Below are positions 7,547 to 15,274 of a DNA stretch of 64,000 nt, one piece after another. Origin of the DNA: CAVUPF01 sp963777915 (GTDB lineage: Bacteria > Actinomycetota > Thermoleophilia > Solirubrobacterales > 70-9); NCBI GenBank assembly GCA_963777915.1, contig CAVZSH010000005.1:124001-188000 (forward strand), written 5' to 3'. Positions within the stretch are counted from its first letter, which is position 1. Every line of letters begins with the position of its first letter. The notes beneath the pieces are model-generated. The model was not told the DNA's origin. It saw only the letters and a list, made by a program, of their open reading frames with translations, and did not search any database. Position numbers and translations under genes: made by a program.

Positions 7547-8029
7547 ATGGCTCGTTACTACGACAAGATCGCCAGCCCGAGGAGCGCAGAGGAGGTTTTC
7601 GACTACATGGCGATGTTCTCGAACGTCACCGAGTGGGACCCGACCGCTGCGCAGGCAGACCCGGTCGACGGCAACGAGCCTGGCGAGGGGTCACGATTCC
7701 AGGTTCTGGTTAGGTGGATGGGTCGCGAGATCCCGCTCGAGTACACGACGACTGCGTACGAACGTCCGAAGCGGCTGGTGCTGCGAGCCGAGAACTCGAG
7801 CACGGTCTCCGTCGACACGATCACAATCGAGCCGGCCGACTCCGGTTGCGAGATGGTCTACAACGCGCAGCTGACACTGAAGGGAGTAATGCGAATCGTC
7901 GACCCACTCTTCGGTCTCGCCTTCAAGCGGCTGGGGAACAATGCCGCCGCCGGCCTTCGACGTGAGCTGGCCGGCGCTGTTCAGTCGCGCTCACAGCCCG
8001 GAGTGGAGCAGCGCCGGCCAGCAGAATAG
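7547..8029 (+). CDS. SRPBCC-family lipid/ligand-binding protein
   Basis: A 160-residue protein begins at ATG 7547, preceded by AGAAAGGAGAC as ribosome binding site, one base after the SDR stop. ARYYDKIASPRSAEEVFDYM is the start of a polyketide-cyclase/START-like fold, and SGCEMVYNAQLTLKG is its later strand. Such small alpha/beta proteins hold hydrophobic ligands and often accompany dehydrogenases that act on lipids or polyketides. Coupling with the SDR suggests a shared substrate (inference). The last ~20 residues are polar and unstructured. Confidence 0.8.
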   Translation: MARYYDKIASPRSAEEVFDYMAMFSNVTEWDPTAAQADPVDGNEPGEGSRFQVLVRWMGREIPLEYTTTAYERPKRLVLRAENSSTVSVDTITIEPADSGCEMVYNAQLTLKGVMRIVDPLFGLAFKRLGNNAAAGLRRELAGAVQSRSQPGVEQRRPAE

Positions 8030-8072
8030 GTCGGGCGGCGGAGTTCATGGCTCGGAACGCCGCAGCCGTTCC

Positions 8073-9266
8073 TCACCGCCATGCCGGTTTGGCGAAGAGC
8101 GTCTGCACGTCGGCGATCCGGCGCTCGCGGAAGCCGGCCTCCGAGGAGCTGAGGTAGAAAGTCCAGAGGCGACGGAAGCGGTCGTCATAGCCGCACGTGC
8201 GGAGCTGGTCCCAAGCGCAGAGGAAGCGCTCGCGCCAAGCGGCGAGGGTCGGCGGATAGTGGGCGGTGATGTCCTCCGTCCAGACCGGGCGCATGCTCGT
8301 CACCCGTGCCAGGCAGTCGGCGATCAGGCAGTTCGACGGCAGGCATCCACCCGGGAAGACATGGGTGTTGGCGAAGCTACGCGCCCCTTTCTCGGCCTCA
8401 TAGATACGGTCGTCGATCGTGATCGCCTGCAGCAGCATCAGCCCATCGTCGCTAAGCAGGCTGTCGCAGCGGCTGAAGAACTCGTCGAAGTGCTGCCAGC
8501 CGACCGCCTCGATCATCTCGACCGAGACGAGCTTGTCGAAGCGCCCCTCGAGGTCGCGGTAGTCCTCGAGCAGGACCGTGACCCGCTCGTCGAGGCCGGC
8601 CTCATGCACGCGCCGCCGCGCCAACGCATGCTGTTCGCGCGAAATCGTCGTCGTCGTCACCCGGCAGCCGCGCTCGCGGGCGGCGTGGACGGCGAGCCCG
8701 CCCCAGCCGGTGCCGATCTCCAGCAGGTGGTCGCCTGAGTCGAGCCGCAGCCGCTCGCAGATACGGTCGAGCTTGGCGATCTGGGCCCGCTCGAGGTCGG
8801 CGTCCTCATCCGGGAACCAGGCGCACGAATACATCATCTGCTCGTCGAGGAAGGCGGCGAAGAGGTCGTTGCCGAGGTCGTAGTGGGCGGAGATGTTCTC
8901 GCGGGCGCCGCGCCGCGAGTTCTCCGGGACCAGCCGCCGCGCCCGGTGCAGGAATCCACGCGGACGGGCGATCGCGCTGCGCAGGCGCCCGGGGCGCTGC
9001 AGCTCGCGGGCGGCGATGCGGATCAGGGTGACGAGATCGTCGGTCTCCCAGAAGCCGTCGACGTAGGTCTCGCCGAGGCCGAGGCTGCCGCGCAGCGGGC
9101 CGCTCCATGCGCGCGGGTCGTGGACGGCGACCGTCGCCCGCAGCTTGGCGCTAGCGGGGCCGAAGGCGAGGGTGCGCCCGCCTTCGACCACCTCGATCCG
9201 GCCGCTGCGCAGGCGGTCTAGCACCTGGGAGACGGCGGCGCGGGCGGCTGTGTCGCGGACGCTCAC
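8073..9266 (-). CDS. Cyclopropane-fatty-acyl-phospholipid synthase-like methyltransferase
   Basis: The 397-residue protein carries the full CFA synthase layout. An N-terminal ~100-residue domain contains LGLGETYVDGFWE. NISAHYDLGNDLFAAFLDE follows, then the SAM-binding loop LLEIGTGWGGLAVHA, then VSVEMIEAVG and the active-site region QAITIDDRIYE. It transfers a methyl group from SAM to an unsaturated phospholipid acyl chain, giving cyclopropane or methyl-branched products. The GTG start overlaps the stop of the DUF1365 gene (GTGA), and that gene overlaps the FAD oxidoreductase, forming one operon. The same trio occurs in other bacteria, where relatives are tied to membrane responses to oxidative stress and to unusual (for example furan-containing) fatty acids. 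The product here is not known. Confidence 0.9.
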   Translation of the reverse strand: MSVRDTAARAAVSQVLDRLRSGRIEVVEGGRTLAFGPASAKLRATVAVHDPRAWSGPLRGSLGLGETYVDGFWETDDLVTLIRIAARELQRPGRLRSAIARPRGFLHRARRLVPENSRRGARENISAHYDLGNDLFAAFLDEQMMYSCAWFPDEDADLERAQIAKLDRICERLRLDSGDHLLEIGTGWGGLAVHAARERGCRVTTTTISREQHALARRRVHEAGLDERVTVLLEDYRDLEGRFDKLVSVEMIEAVGWQHFDEFFSRCDSLLSDDGLMLLQAITIDDRIYEAEKGARSFANTHVFPGGCLPSNCLIADCLARVTSMRPVWTEDITAHYPPTLAAWRERFLCAWDQLRTCGYDDRFRRLWTFYLSSSEAGFRERRIADVQTLFAKPAWR

Positions 9267-10042
9267 GGGGCCAGGAACCCCTTCGGCTTGCGGCCCTCGG
9301 GATGCGGGAAGTAGCGGGCGCCCTTCAGCTTCAGGCGCAGCGTCTGGGAATAGATCTTGGCGACGACCTGCAGCGACATCGCCGGGTAGCGAGCCAGCAT
9401 ACGGTTCATCAGGCCGCGGCTGAGCTCGCGCCGGCGCAGCGAGAGCGTCGCGTCGAAGGCCTTGCCTCCACCGTCGCCGGGGCGCGACTCGATCTGGACG
9501 ACCAGCTCACGACCGGGCTCGGTCGCGCGGAAGGCGTAGGTCTGGTCCATCCCCATCAACGGCGAGACGTGCAACTCCTTGTCGAGCTCGTCGGCGAGCA
9601 CCCTGCCCCGATTCTCCCCCCGCACGAGGACGTAGGGGTGGGCTTCGCCCCAGGGGATGTTGGTGACGTCGGCGATCACCGCCTCTACCCGCTCGCCCGC
9701 TGGGTCGAAGCAGTAATAGAAGCTGACCGGGTTGAAGCTGTGGCCGAGGTAGCGGAGGCTGGTCAGGAGCCGGACCGGACCCGTCAGCTCCTGTCCGGTC
9801 GCCGCGCGCACGGTCTCGCGGGCGCACTCGGCCAGCGGCCGCGCCGGGTCGCCCATGAAGTCCTGACGGCGAAAGCGCGCCGGGGCGGGGTGGCGGGCCG
9901 ACCAGAGCGGGTAGGGGTCGAGCACCGCGGGCAACTCGTCGAGGTCGAGGTAGATAAGGAAGTGCGGGTAACGGAAGGAGTGCTCGACCGGCTTGAAGCG
10001 CCGGTGGCGGATCGTTCCCTCATATAGAGCCGAGGCGGTCAT
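9263..10042 (-). CDS. DUF1365 family protein
   Basis: The 259-residue protein has the family features HRRFKPVEHSFRYPHFLIYL near the N-terminus, RYLGHSFNPVSFYYCFD in the middle and MSLQVVAKIYSQTLRLKLKG near the end. DUF1365 (COG3496) proteins almost always sit between a COG2907 FAD oxidoreductase and a CFA-like methyltransferase, as here. No reaction has been demonstrated to my knowledge; a role in modifying acyl chains together with its neighbours is inference. Its ATG overlaps the upstream stop (ATGA at 10039-10042) and its own stop overlaps the next start, so translation of the three genes is coupled. Confidence 0.88.
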   Translation of the reverse strand: MTASALYEGTIRHRRFKPVEHSFRYPHFLIYLDLDELPAVLDPYPLWSARHPAPARFRRQDFMGDPARPLAECARETVRAATGQELTGPVRLLTSLRYLGHSFNPVSFYYCFDPAGERVEAVIADVTNIPWGEAHPYVLVRGENRGRVLADELDKELHVSPLMGMDQTYAFRATEPGRELVVQIESRPGDGGGKAFDATLSLRRRELSRGLMNRMLARYPAMSLQVVAKIYSQTLRLKLKGARYFPHPEGRKPKGFLAP

Positions 10043-11307
10043 GCCGCGACCTGCAGCGCCGGGCGCTCGGCGGCGGCGATCCCCTCGCAGACGCGCAGGG
10101 CGCTGAGCACGCCGTCCTCGTGGAAGCCCCAGCCCCAGTAGGCGCCGCAGTAGTGGGTGCGGCCGGGTCCGCCGCTGATCTCGCTGTGGCGCGCCTGGGC
10201 GTGGACGCCCTCCGTTGTATAGACGGGGTGCTCATAGGAGATCCGGCGCAGGACCTTGCCGGGGTCGATTTCCTCGCTGCGATTCAGCGTCAGCAGGACC
10301 TCGTGCTCGGAGCGCAGCCGCTGCAGGTTGTTCATCCAGTAGGTGACCGTGGTGCCGCCGGCGGGCGCCCCGGTCAGGTGGAAGTTCCAGCTCGCCCAGG
10401 CCCGGCGCCGCCGCGGCAGCAGTGAAGTGTCGGTGTGCAACACGGCCTCGTTGCGCTGGTAGGGGATGGCGGCGAGGATCTCACGCTCGGCCTCGCTCGG
10501 GTCGGCGAGCAGCGCCAGAGCCTGGTCGGAATGGGTGGCGATCACGACCTCGTCGAAGTCCTCGCTCTCGCAGCCGTCGGCCTCGACTCGCACCGCTCCC
10601 GGCAGGCGCTCGATTCGCCGCACGGCCGCCCGCAGCCGGACGCAGTCGCGCCAGGGCGCGGCGATCGCCTCGACATAGCGGGTCGAGCCGCCGCTGACCG
10701 TCCGCCACCGCGGCCGCTTGCGCAGCGAGTACATCCCGTGGTTGTCGAAGAACTCGGCCATAAAGCTGGCCGGGAAACTCCACATCTGCTCAGGGTTGGC
10801 GGACCAGACGGCCGAGGCCTGGGGGACGATCAGGCGCTCGATGAACTGACGCGAGAAGCCCTGCTGCTGCAGCCAGTAGCCGAGCGGGGGACCGGTCTCG
10901 TCCATCCCGATCAGGGTCTGCGCCTCGCGGTTGAAGCGGCGCCACTGCACCAGCATCCGCAGGAAGGAGGGGCTGAGCAGATGCGCGGGGCGGGCGAAGA
11001 TGCCGAGCGGGGTGCCGGAGTACTCGAAGCGCCCGCGCCCGTCGGAGACCGAGAAGCCCATGTGCGAGGGCTGGGTGGCGACCCCGAGCTCGGCCAGCAG
11101 CGCTTCGAAGTTGGGGTAGTTGCGGTCGTTGAAGACGATGAAGCCGGTGTCGACGTCGTGCGTCTCCTCGCCGAGTTCGACCCGCACCGTGTTGGAGTGG
11201 CCACCGAGCCGCGCGCCCGCCTCGTAGACGATGATCTCGTGCTCACAGTGCAGCTGGTGGGCGGCGAGGAGCCCGGAGATCCCGGTTCCGACAATTGCGA
11301 TCTTCAT
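10039..11307 (-). CDS. FAD-dependent oxidoreductase (COG2907, amine-oxidase-like)
   Basis: The 422-residue protein begins MKIAIVGTGISGLLAAHQL, the dinucleotide-binding GxGxxG motif, with YEAGARLGGHSNT next (the second FAD contact of the NAD(P)-binding Rossmann/amine oxidase group). DVDTGFIVFNDRNYPNFEAL and THYCGAYWGWGFHEDGVLSA are characteristic of COG2907 proteins. It is the first gene of the operon with DUF1365 and the CFA-like enzyme. It presumably oxidises, desaturates or further processes the acyl chain methylated by the third gene (inference from context). The start is preceded by a ~270 bp gap holding no convincing gene. Confidence 0.88.
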   Translation of the reverse strand: MKIAIVGTGISGLLAAHQLHCEHEIIVYEAGARLGGHSNTVRVELGEETHDVDTGFIVFNDRNYPNFEALLAELGVATQPSHMGFSVSDGRGRFEYSGTPLGIFARPAHLLSPSFLRMLVQWRRFNREAQTLIGMDETGPPLGYWLQQQGFSRQFIERLIVPQASAVWSANPEQMWSFPASFMAEFFDNHGMYSLRKRPRWRTVSGGSTRYVEAIAAPWRDCVRLRAAVRRIERLPGAVRVEADGCESEDFDEVVIATHSDQALALLADPSEAEREILAAIPYQRNEAVLHTDTSLLPRRRRAWASWNFHLTGAPAGGTTVTYWMNNLQRLRSEHEVLLTLNRSEEIDPGKVLRRISYEHPVYTTEGVHAQARHSEISGGPGRTHYCGAYWGWGFHEDGVLSALRVCEGIAAAERPALQVAA

Positions 11308-11581
11308 TGTTTGACGCTACGCGGAGCGCGCCCGATTGGTTGCGTGGATGCGAAGGGTGGTGCGGCGCTGGCCCTTGACGGCGCGGTCGACCTCGGCAGC
11401 GACGCCCTCGCGATACCCAGGGCGAACATCGCAAGGGTCCCTGTCAGTCGTTTGGTGCCGTCAAGTCGCTTCGAGGTGAAGACCTGTGCTCTCAAGGAGG
11501 CGAACACGGCCCTCGACGTCTGGGCTGGGCGCTGCCGCGTCTCCGTCGTTCTCCCGGTCAGCTCGGATTGAACCTGAACCA

Positions 11582-12331
11582 TCAACCCTTTTCCTCCGCG
11601 AGCGCTCGCCGCAGCGCCTCGTCAAAGGACTCCGGTGAGATGTCGAATGGCTCAGCGCCGCTGGGGTCGGTGACGACGGTGGCGGTGGTCAGGCCCTCGA
11701 CGAGCGGCCGCGCAACCTTCACGTCGACCGGCGTCACCAGACCAAGCCAAAGTGCCGACAGCCAGGGCGTGATGAAGGGGACCGGGAGCTTTCGCCGCGG
11801 CCGCTTTCCCATCACCAGCGCCATCCGATCCAGCATCTCCGAGTAGGAGAGGACATCGGGGCCGCCGATCTGGACCTCCCGTCCCTCTGACTCGGGCACT
11901 TCGGGAGCGCACAGCAGGTACTCGATCGTCGCGTCGATGCCGATCGGCTGCGTGTCTATACGTAGCCAGCTGGGGCCGATCATCACCGGCAACCGCCCTA
12001 CCAGGTAGCGCAGGGTCCGGTAGGACTCACTGCCGGCGCCGACGACCATCGCCGCCCGAAAGTAGGTCAGAGGAGGACCCTCGGCGGCGAGGACGCGTGC
12101 GGTTTGATGGCGGCTGCGCAGGTGCTTTGATTTGCTCTCATCGCCGAGCCCTCCGAGATAGATAATGCGTTTGACGCCTTCGCGTCTGGCCAGGCGGGCG
12201 AAGTTCAGCGCCCCGATCCGCTCTCGCTCGGCGAACCCCTCACCCCCGGCCATCGCGTGGACGAGGTAGTAGGCGGCCTCGACGTCCCTCGCCGCGCCCA
12301 CGAGGCTCTCTGCGTCAGTGACGTCTCCCAC
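11582..12331 (-). CDS. NAD(P)-binding epimerase/NmrA-like protein, start unresolved
   Basis: From a GTG at 12331 the frame gives 249 residues including YYLVHAMAGGEGFAERE, KRIIYLGGLGD and QIGGPDVLSYSEMLDRMA. These are typical of atypical SDRs related to complex I NDUFA9 and NmrA. The same frame is open further upstream to a TAG at 12485-12487 and encodes STLIVGATGFIGARLATSL, the GxxGxxG motif such enzymes need. However, no ATG, GTG or TTG lies between the stop and that motif. Either an ATC at 12481 right after AGGAG is used, or the true start has been lost by mutation or sequence error. Function is unassigned beyond the fold. Confidence 0.72.
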   Translation of the reverse strand: MGDVTDAESLVGAARDVEAAYYLVHAMAGGEGFAERERIGALNFARLARREGVKRIIYLGGLGDESKSKHLRSRHQTARVLAAEGPPLTYFRAAMVVGAGSESYRTLRYLVGRLPVMIGPSWLRIDTQPIGIDATIEYLLCAPEVPESEGREVQIGGPDVLSYSEMLDRMALVMGKRPRRKLPVPFITPWLSALWLGLVTPVDVKVARPLVEGLTTATVVTDPSGAEPFDISPESFDEALRRALAEEKG

Positions 12332-12525
12332 ATGGATGTCCAGACCCGCTGCCTCGAGCGAGCCGGCTTTCGAGCGGTCGCGAGCCAGGCAGCGGACGGA
12401 TACCCCTGCGTCTCCCAGTGATGTGGCAAGTCGGGCGCCGATGAAACCCGTGGCCCCGACGATGAGAGTGCTTTCCGCGATCTCCTAAAGGTAGCCCGAT
12501 TAAACTGAACTGCAAGACTGGGGCT

Positions 12526-12993
12526 GTGTCCGTACACGTCCTCGAGCGCAGTCAACGGGTCGAGGTATCGGTCGAGCAGGCATTCGACTTCTATGTGGAC
12601 GCCCGCAACTTGGAGCCGATGACCCCGCCCTGGCTCCACTTCGAGGTGATTACGCCGGCCGATGTAGCGATGCGGCCGGGCACGTTGCTCGACTACAAGC
12701 TTAAGCTGCACGGAGTGCCGGTGCGCTGGCAGACCCGGATCGAGACCTGGGAAGCGCCGGCGCGGTTCGTCGACACCCAGGTCAAGGGTCCCTATTCCCT
12801 CTGGGAGCACACCCACCTGTTCGAGACGGACGGTGAGGCCGCCACCGTCATCCACGACCGCGTTCGCTACGCGATTCCGCTGGGGCCGCTCGGCGGGCTC
12901 GCGCACCGACTTTTCGTCCGCCGCGATCTCGAGCGGATCTTCGACTACCGTGGCGAGGCAGTCTCCAAGTGTCTTGGAGACTCCACCCACTGA
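12526..12993 (+). CDS. SRPBCC-family protein (ligand-binding/cyclase-like)
   Basis: A 155-residue protein from GTG 12526, transcribed divergently from the epimerase-like gene. It starts VHVLERSQRVEVSVEQAFDF and contains WLHFEVITPADVAMRPGTLL, IPLGPLGGLAHRLFVRRDLE and an ending IFDYRGEAV. This is the pattern of the SRPBCC cell-division-inhibitor SulA-like/cyclase group that often neighbours TIGR01777-type epimerases. That pairing fits the gene next door. It is likely a binder of a hydrophobic ligand. No catalytic residues are evident. Confidence 0.78.
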   Translation: MSVHVLERSQRVEVSVEQAFDFYVDARNLEPMTPPWLHFEVITPADVAMRPGTLLDYKLKLHGVPVRWQTRIETWEAPARFVDTQVKGPYSLWEHTHLFETDGEAATVIHDRVRYAIPLGPLGGLAHRLFVRRDLERIFDYRGEAVSKCLGDSTH

Positions 12994-13084
12994 GCTTCGA
13001 ACCGCAGTCATTTACATCATCTGAGCTTGCCGAGCCGCAGATGCGGACTTTCGCCGGTGACGGTACTTCCTGTGAAGGTCGGCA

Positions 13085-13205
13085 AGACGTCACCATGTGC
13101 GCTTGCCGACCAGGGGAAATTGTGGGCCGGGTCCGCCGTCAAGCCCTGCGGGCTCGCGGCCAAAGGCCGCGCCCTGACGGGTTGACTGCGGCCCGGCCTG
13201 GGGTC
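13085..13205. repeat. Structured dispersed repeat, copy 2
   Basis: The core matches copies 1 and 3. The outer pair GGGCCGGGTCCGCCGTCAA / TTGACTGCGGCCCGGCC encloses hairpins AGCCC-TGC-GGGCT and GCGGCC-AAA-GGCCGC. The three-armed fold is clearest here. It fills the gap between the SRPBCC gene (ends 12993) and the toxin-antitoxin region starting at 13341, and no gene is visible in that gap. Confidence 0.65.
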
Positions 13206-13340
13206 GTCGGCGCGGCCGTGGGTAACGGTGCTCGGCGCGCCATCTGCCCGGCGCGAGCCTCTCCGCAGTGCGTGTGCCGCAGGAAAACGTCAGGGAAATA
13301 GCGGATCAGCTCAGAGCGAGCTCTGTATCGGCGCGAGCCA

Positions 13341-13679
13341 TCAGAGGACGACGAGCTCGCGCTCAGGATGCTCTGTCGGCCCGAACTCGAAGCCGAGGAC
13401 AGCACGGGCCCCAAAGGCGTCACCGAGCTTCTTGAGAGTCTGGGCGTTGGTCGCGTGCTGGCCGCTCTCAATCCGCGAGATCGCCGAGGCCGTCGTGCCC
13501 ATCCGGGCGGCCAGCTCGGCTTGGGTCAAGCCCAGCGCCCCACGGCGCATGATGACGATCCGGGCCAGCTCCTCATACGGCGCGAGGCGTTCGTACTCGG
13601 CCCTGAACTCAGGGTCTTTGAGGGACTCCTTGATGTGGTCGGAAACAGCGGTTCCGACCGGGCTGACTCGCTTGCTCAT
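13341..13679 (-). CDS. XRE-family antitoxin (HigA-like)
   Basis: The start is taken at ATG 13679, preceded by GGAGCGAG; a TTG four codons earlier is also open. The protein (112 residues) has a helical N-terminus (SDHIKESLKDPEFRAEYERL) and a helix-turn-helix LGLTQAELAARMGTTASAIS with RIESGQHATNAQTLKKLGDA, the Cro/C1 fold. A C-terminal strand GFEFGPTEHPERELVVL ends it. The gene lies downstream of a RelE/HigB-like toxin on the same strand, the toxin-first order typical of higBA loci. It would bind the toxin and repress the operon. The toxin is frameshifted. Confidence 0.82.
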   Translation of the reverse strand: MSKRVSPVGTAVSDHIKESLKDPEFRAEYERLAPYEELARIVIMRRGALGLTQAELAARMGTTASAISRIESGQHATNAQTLKKLGDAFGARAVLGFEFGPTEHPERELVVL

Positions 13680-13744
13680 CACTCGCTCCAAAGGTCGCCG
13701 GTGTCAACCGATGTTAGCAGCGCTGCTAACAGCCGCCAGAGACT

Positions 13745-14103
13745 TCAGAGCACATCGTGGCCAGCTGCTCGGGGCGGCCTACGTGGCTGGGCATCCATCC
13801 GCGCCTTGAAATCTTCCCAGCGCTTCTGGGCAATCTTGATCTCGGCCGCCGGCAGCTTGCCCGTCGTCTTTCGGAAGCATGCAGGAGGACGATCAGGCGC
13901 TCGGAGCGCCGGTACAGCACCCGGTAGTGCTCGGAGCCCATGTGGCAGCGCAGCTCCCGCAATTCTCCGTCGACCTGGGAGCTGTGAGGGAACGGGAGGT
14001 GCGGCACCCGGTCGGAGACACGATGTCGGGTGTCGAGTTCGACGCGGGTTCGCCAGCTGAACTGCTCGTCAAAGTTGCGGCGGGTGGCGGGGTTGGCCGA
14101 TAG
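13745..14103 (-). pseudogene. RelE/HigB (Gp49-like) toxin, frameshifted
   Basis: The reverse strand encodes FDEQFSWRTRVELDTRHRVS, LRELRCHMGSEHYRVLYRRS and ERLIVLLHA. After loss of one base near 13878 it continues in another frame with FRKTTGKLPAAEIKIAQKRW and ends at a TGA at 13745-13747. This is the phage-derived Gp49-like/HigB pattern (LHxFxKKtxktPxxEixxAxxR), an mRNA interferase family. No ATG, GTG or TTG can be found for the N-terminus either. The toxin is therefore doubly damaged while its antitoxin downstream is intact. Confidence 0.65.
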
Positions 14104-14106
14104 AAT

Positions 14107-14334
14107 GTGGTTGTGACGGTCAAGGAGCGCCTACAGCAAGTCGTCTCCGAGATGAGCGAGGATGAGGCAGCCGACGCTCTTGCCCTTGTGGCGGGAGCCC
14201 GGGCTGGCGCGACCCCAGTCGACATCTATGGAACGGCCTGGGGGCAGGTGCTTGCCGACGCGGACCCGCAGGCGCTCGCCGTGACCGGCAGGCCCACGAT
14301 CGCGATTCCGGACGGCATCCCCAACGTGAAGTGA
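14107..14334 (+). CDS. Small hypothetical protein upstream of a GNAT gene
   Basis: A 75-residue acidic protein from GTG 14107 (a second GTG is at 14113). It starts VVTVKERLQQVVSEMSEDEA, a helical antitoxin-like N-terminus, and ends GRPTIAIPDGIPNVK. Its stop overlaps the ATG of the acetyltransferase-like gene (ATGA), so the two are translationally coupled. The second half is duplicated as a fragment at 5062-5171. An antitoxin role is suggested only by size and coupling; no family is recognised. Confidence 0.5.
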   Translation: MVVTVKERLQQVVSEMSEDEAADALALVAGARAGATPVDIYGTAWGQVLADADPQALAVTGRPTIAIPDGIPNVK

Positions 14335-14855
14335 AGTCAGCCGAGGTCCGGATTAGGGCCTTGGCCGCGAGAGATCTAGAGTCCCTTGCTGCTTTCCGCT
14401 GCTCCGCCGGTGAGCCTTGGGAAGCAGCGGTCGAGGAGCAGGCTCGCGGTCCTCTGCCACGGCGCTATCTGGCATCGCCGCCGCGCTTTGACGGTCGCAT
14501 GCTGCTCGGCACCGACGACGGCGACAACCTGCTCGTCATCGGCGCCCATCACATCGAGCCGACCTTGGAGCCCGATGTCGGCTATATCGAAGTCGTGGCT
14601 GTTTCTTTGGCGGGCCGTGGCACTCTCGTGCAGCTGCCAGGAGGCCGGCAGGTCTCGCTGGGCGAGTTGATGCTTCTTGCGATCTTTAAGCAGATGCGCG
14701 CCTTGGGGCGGCATCCGCGCACCTTTACTCGGGTCGACCGTCGCAACCAGCGCAGCCTTGCACTGTGTGATCGCGTCGGTCTCGTTGAGGAGCATCCCGA
14801 TCCTCATTCCGACCTTCTCGTTCAGCGTTGGGGCGAGCTGCCGCGACGGCTTTGA
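14331..14855 (+). CDS. GNAT-like acetyltransferase
   Basis: A 174-residue protein whose C-terminal part resembles the GNAT fold: VGYIEVVAVSLAGRGTLV, then a helix LGELMLLAIFKQMRALGRHP and a final RVDRRNQRSLALCDRVGLVE, which matches the closing Nxx(A/S)xxLYxxxGF motif. The acetyl-CoA loop (RGxG) is present only as GRGTLVQLPGGRQ, so activity is uncertain. ATGA overlap with the small upstream gene suggests a two-gene unit that may be a GNAT-type toxin-antitoxin module or an unrelated operon. It is cargo near the right end of the island. Confidence 0.55.
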   Translation: MKSAEVRIRALAARDLESLAAFRCSAGEPWEAAVEEQARGPLPRRYLASPPRFDGRMLLGTDDGDNLLVIGAHHIEPTLEPDVGYIEVVAVSLAGRGTLVQLPGGRQVSLGELMLLAIFKQMRALGRHPRTFTRVDRRNQRSLALCDRVGLVEEHPDPHSDLLVQRWGELPRRL

Positions 14856-14916
14856 TCTCCAGCAACTCAGCGCTCTCCTCGTCGCCCAGCGTCTGCACAA
14901 AGATTCCGGTGCCGGA

Positions 14917-15076
14917 GGTTCACTCGCTGGGATAGACCGACATAGCACTCAGATCGGCAGGATTGGCTGCGCCAACGCCTGCCGACCAGGAGGGATTATG
15001 GACCGAGTCCGCCGTCAAGCCCTGCGGGCTCGCGGCCAAGGCCGCGCCTTGGCGGGTGACTGCGAGCCGGCCTGAT
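14917..15076. repeat. Structured dispersed repeat, copy 3
   Basis: This copy shares its left flank with copy 1 (CACTCGCTGGGATAGA, GGCTGCGCCAACGCCTGCCG) and its inner hairpins with copy 2 (AGCCC-TGC-GGGCT; GCGGCC-AA-GGCCGC). The outer stem has drifted, with GACCGAGTCCGCCGTCA facing TGACTGCGAGCCGGC. It lies in the ~680 bp between the GNAT gene and the first giant secreted protein, which otherwise holds the tRNA relic and the right att copy. Confidence 0.6.
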
Positions 15077-15179
15077 GGCGAGAGTTCAGAAGAGTCCAGA
15101 GAGATGTCGCTATCTCAACGAGTTGGCGGTTGATCGCCGGCCGCCCCGCCGAATACGATTGTGGGAGCGAGTTCGAAAC

Positions 15180-15241
15180 GCCCCGGGTTGGACTCGAACC
15201 TGCGGGAAGGCGACTGCTCTTTCCAGCCGAGCTACCGGGGC
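15180..15241 (-). pseudogene. tRNA-Lys-like relic lacking the anticodon arm
   Basis: In reverse the sequence has a perfect acceptor stem (GCCCCGG / CCGGGGC), a D arm GCTCGGCTGGAAAGAGC and a T arm AGGTTCGAGTCC. Only ~14 bases separate them, so the 3' side of the anticodon arm and the variable region are missing. The ends resemble bacterial tRNA-Lys. At 62 nt it cannot fold as a functional tRNA. It lies 40 bp from the right att arm and may be the scar of another integration or deletion. Confidence 0.5.
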
Positions 15242-15274
15242 CCGGAGGAACAAGATCACCCCCAGATTCGGCAG

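Noticed and set aside
10435..11571. Forward frame opposite the COG2907 oxidoreductase
   Set aside because: The reverse gene has a clear FAD-binding motif; the forward frame is a shadow.
11308..11581. Small reverse ORF of 93 codons upstream of the COG2907 gene
   Set aside because: No ribosome binding site or recognisable pattern; composition is that of non-coding GC-rich DNA.
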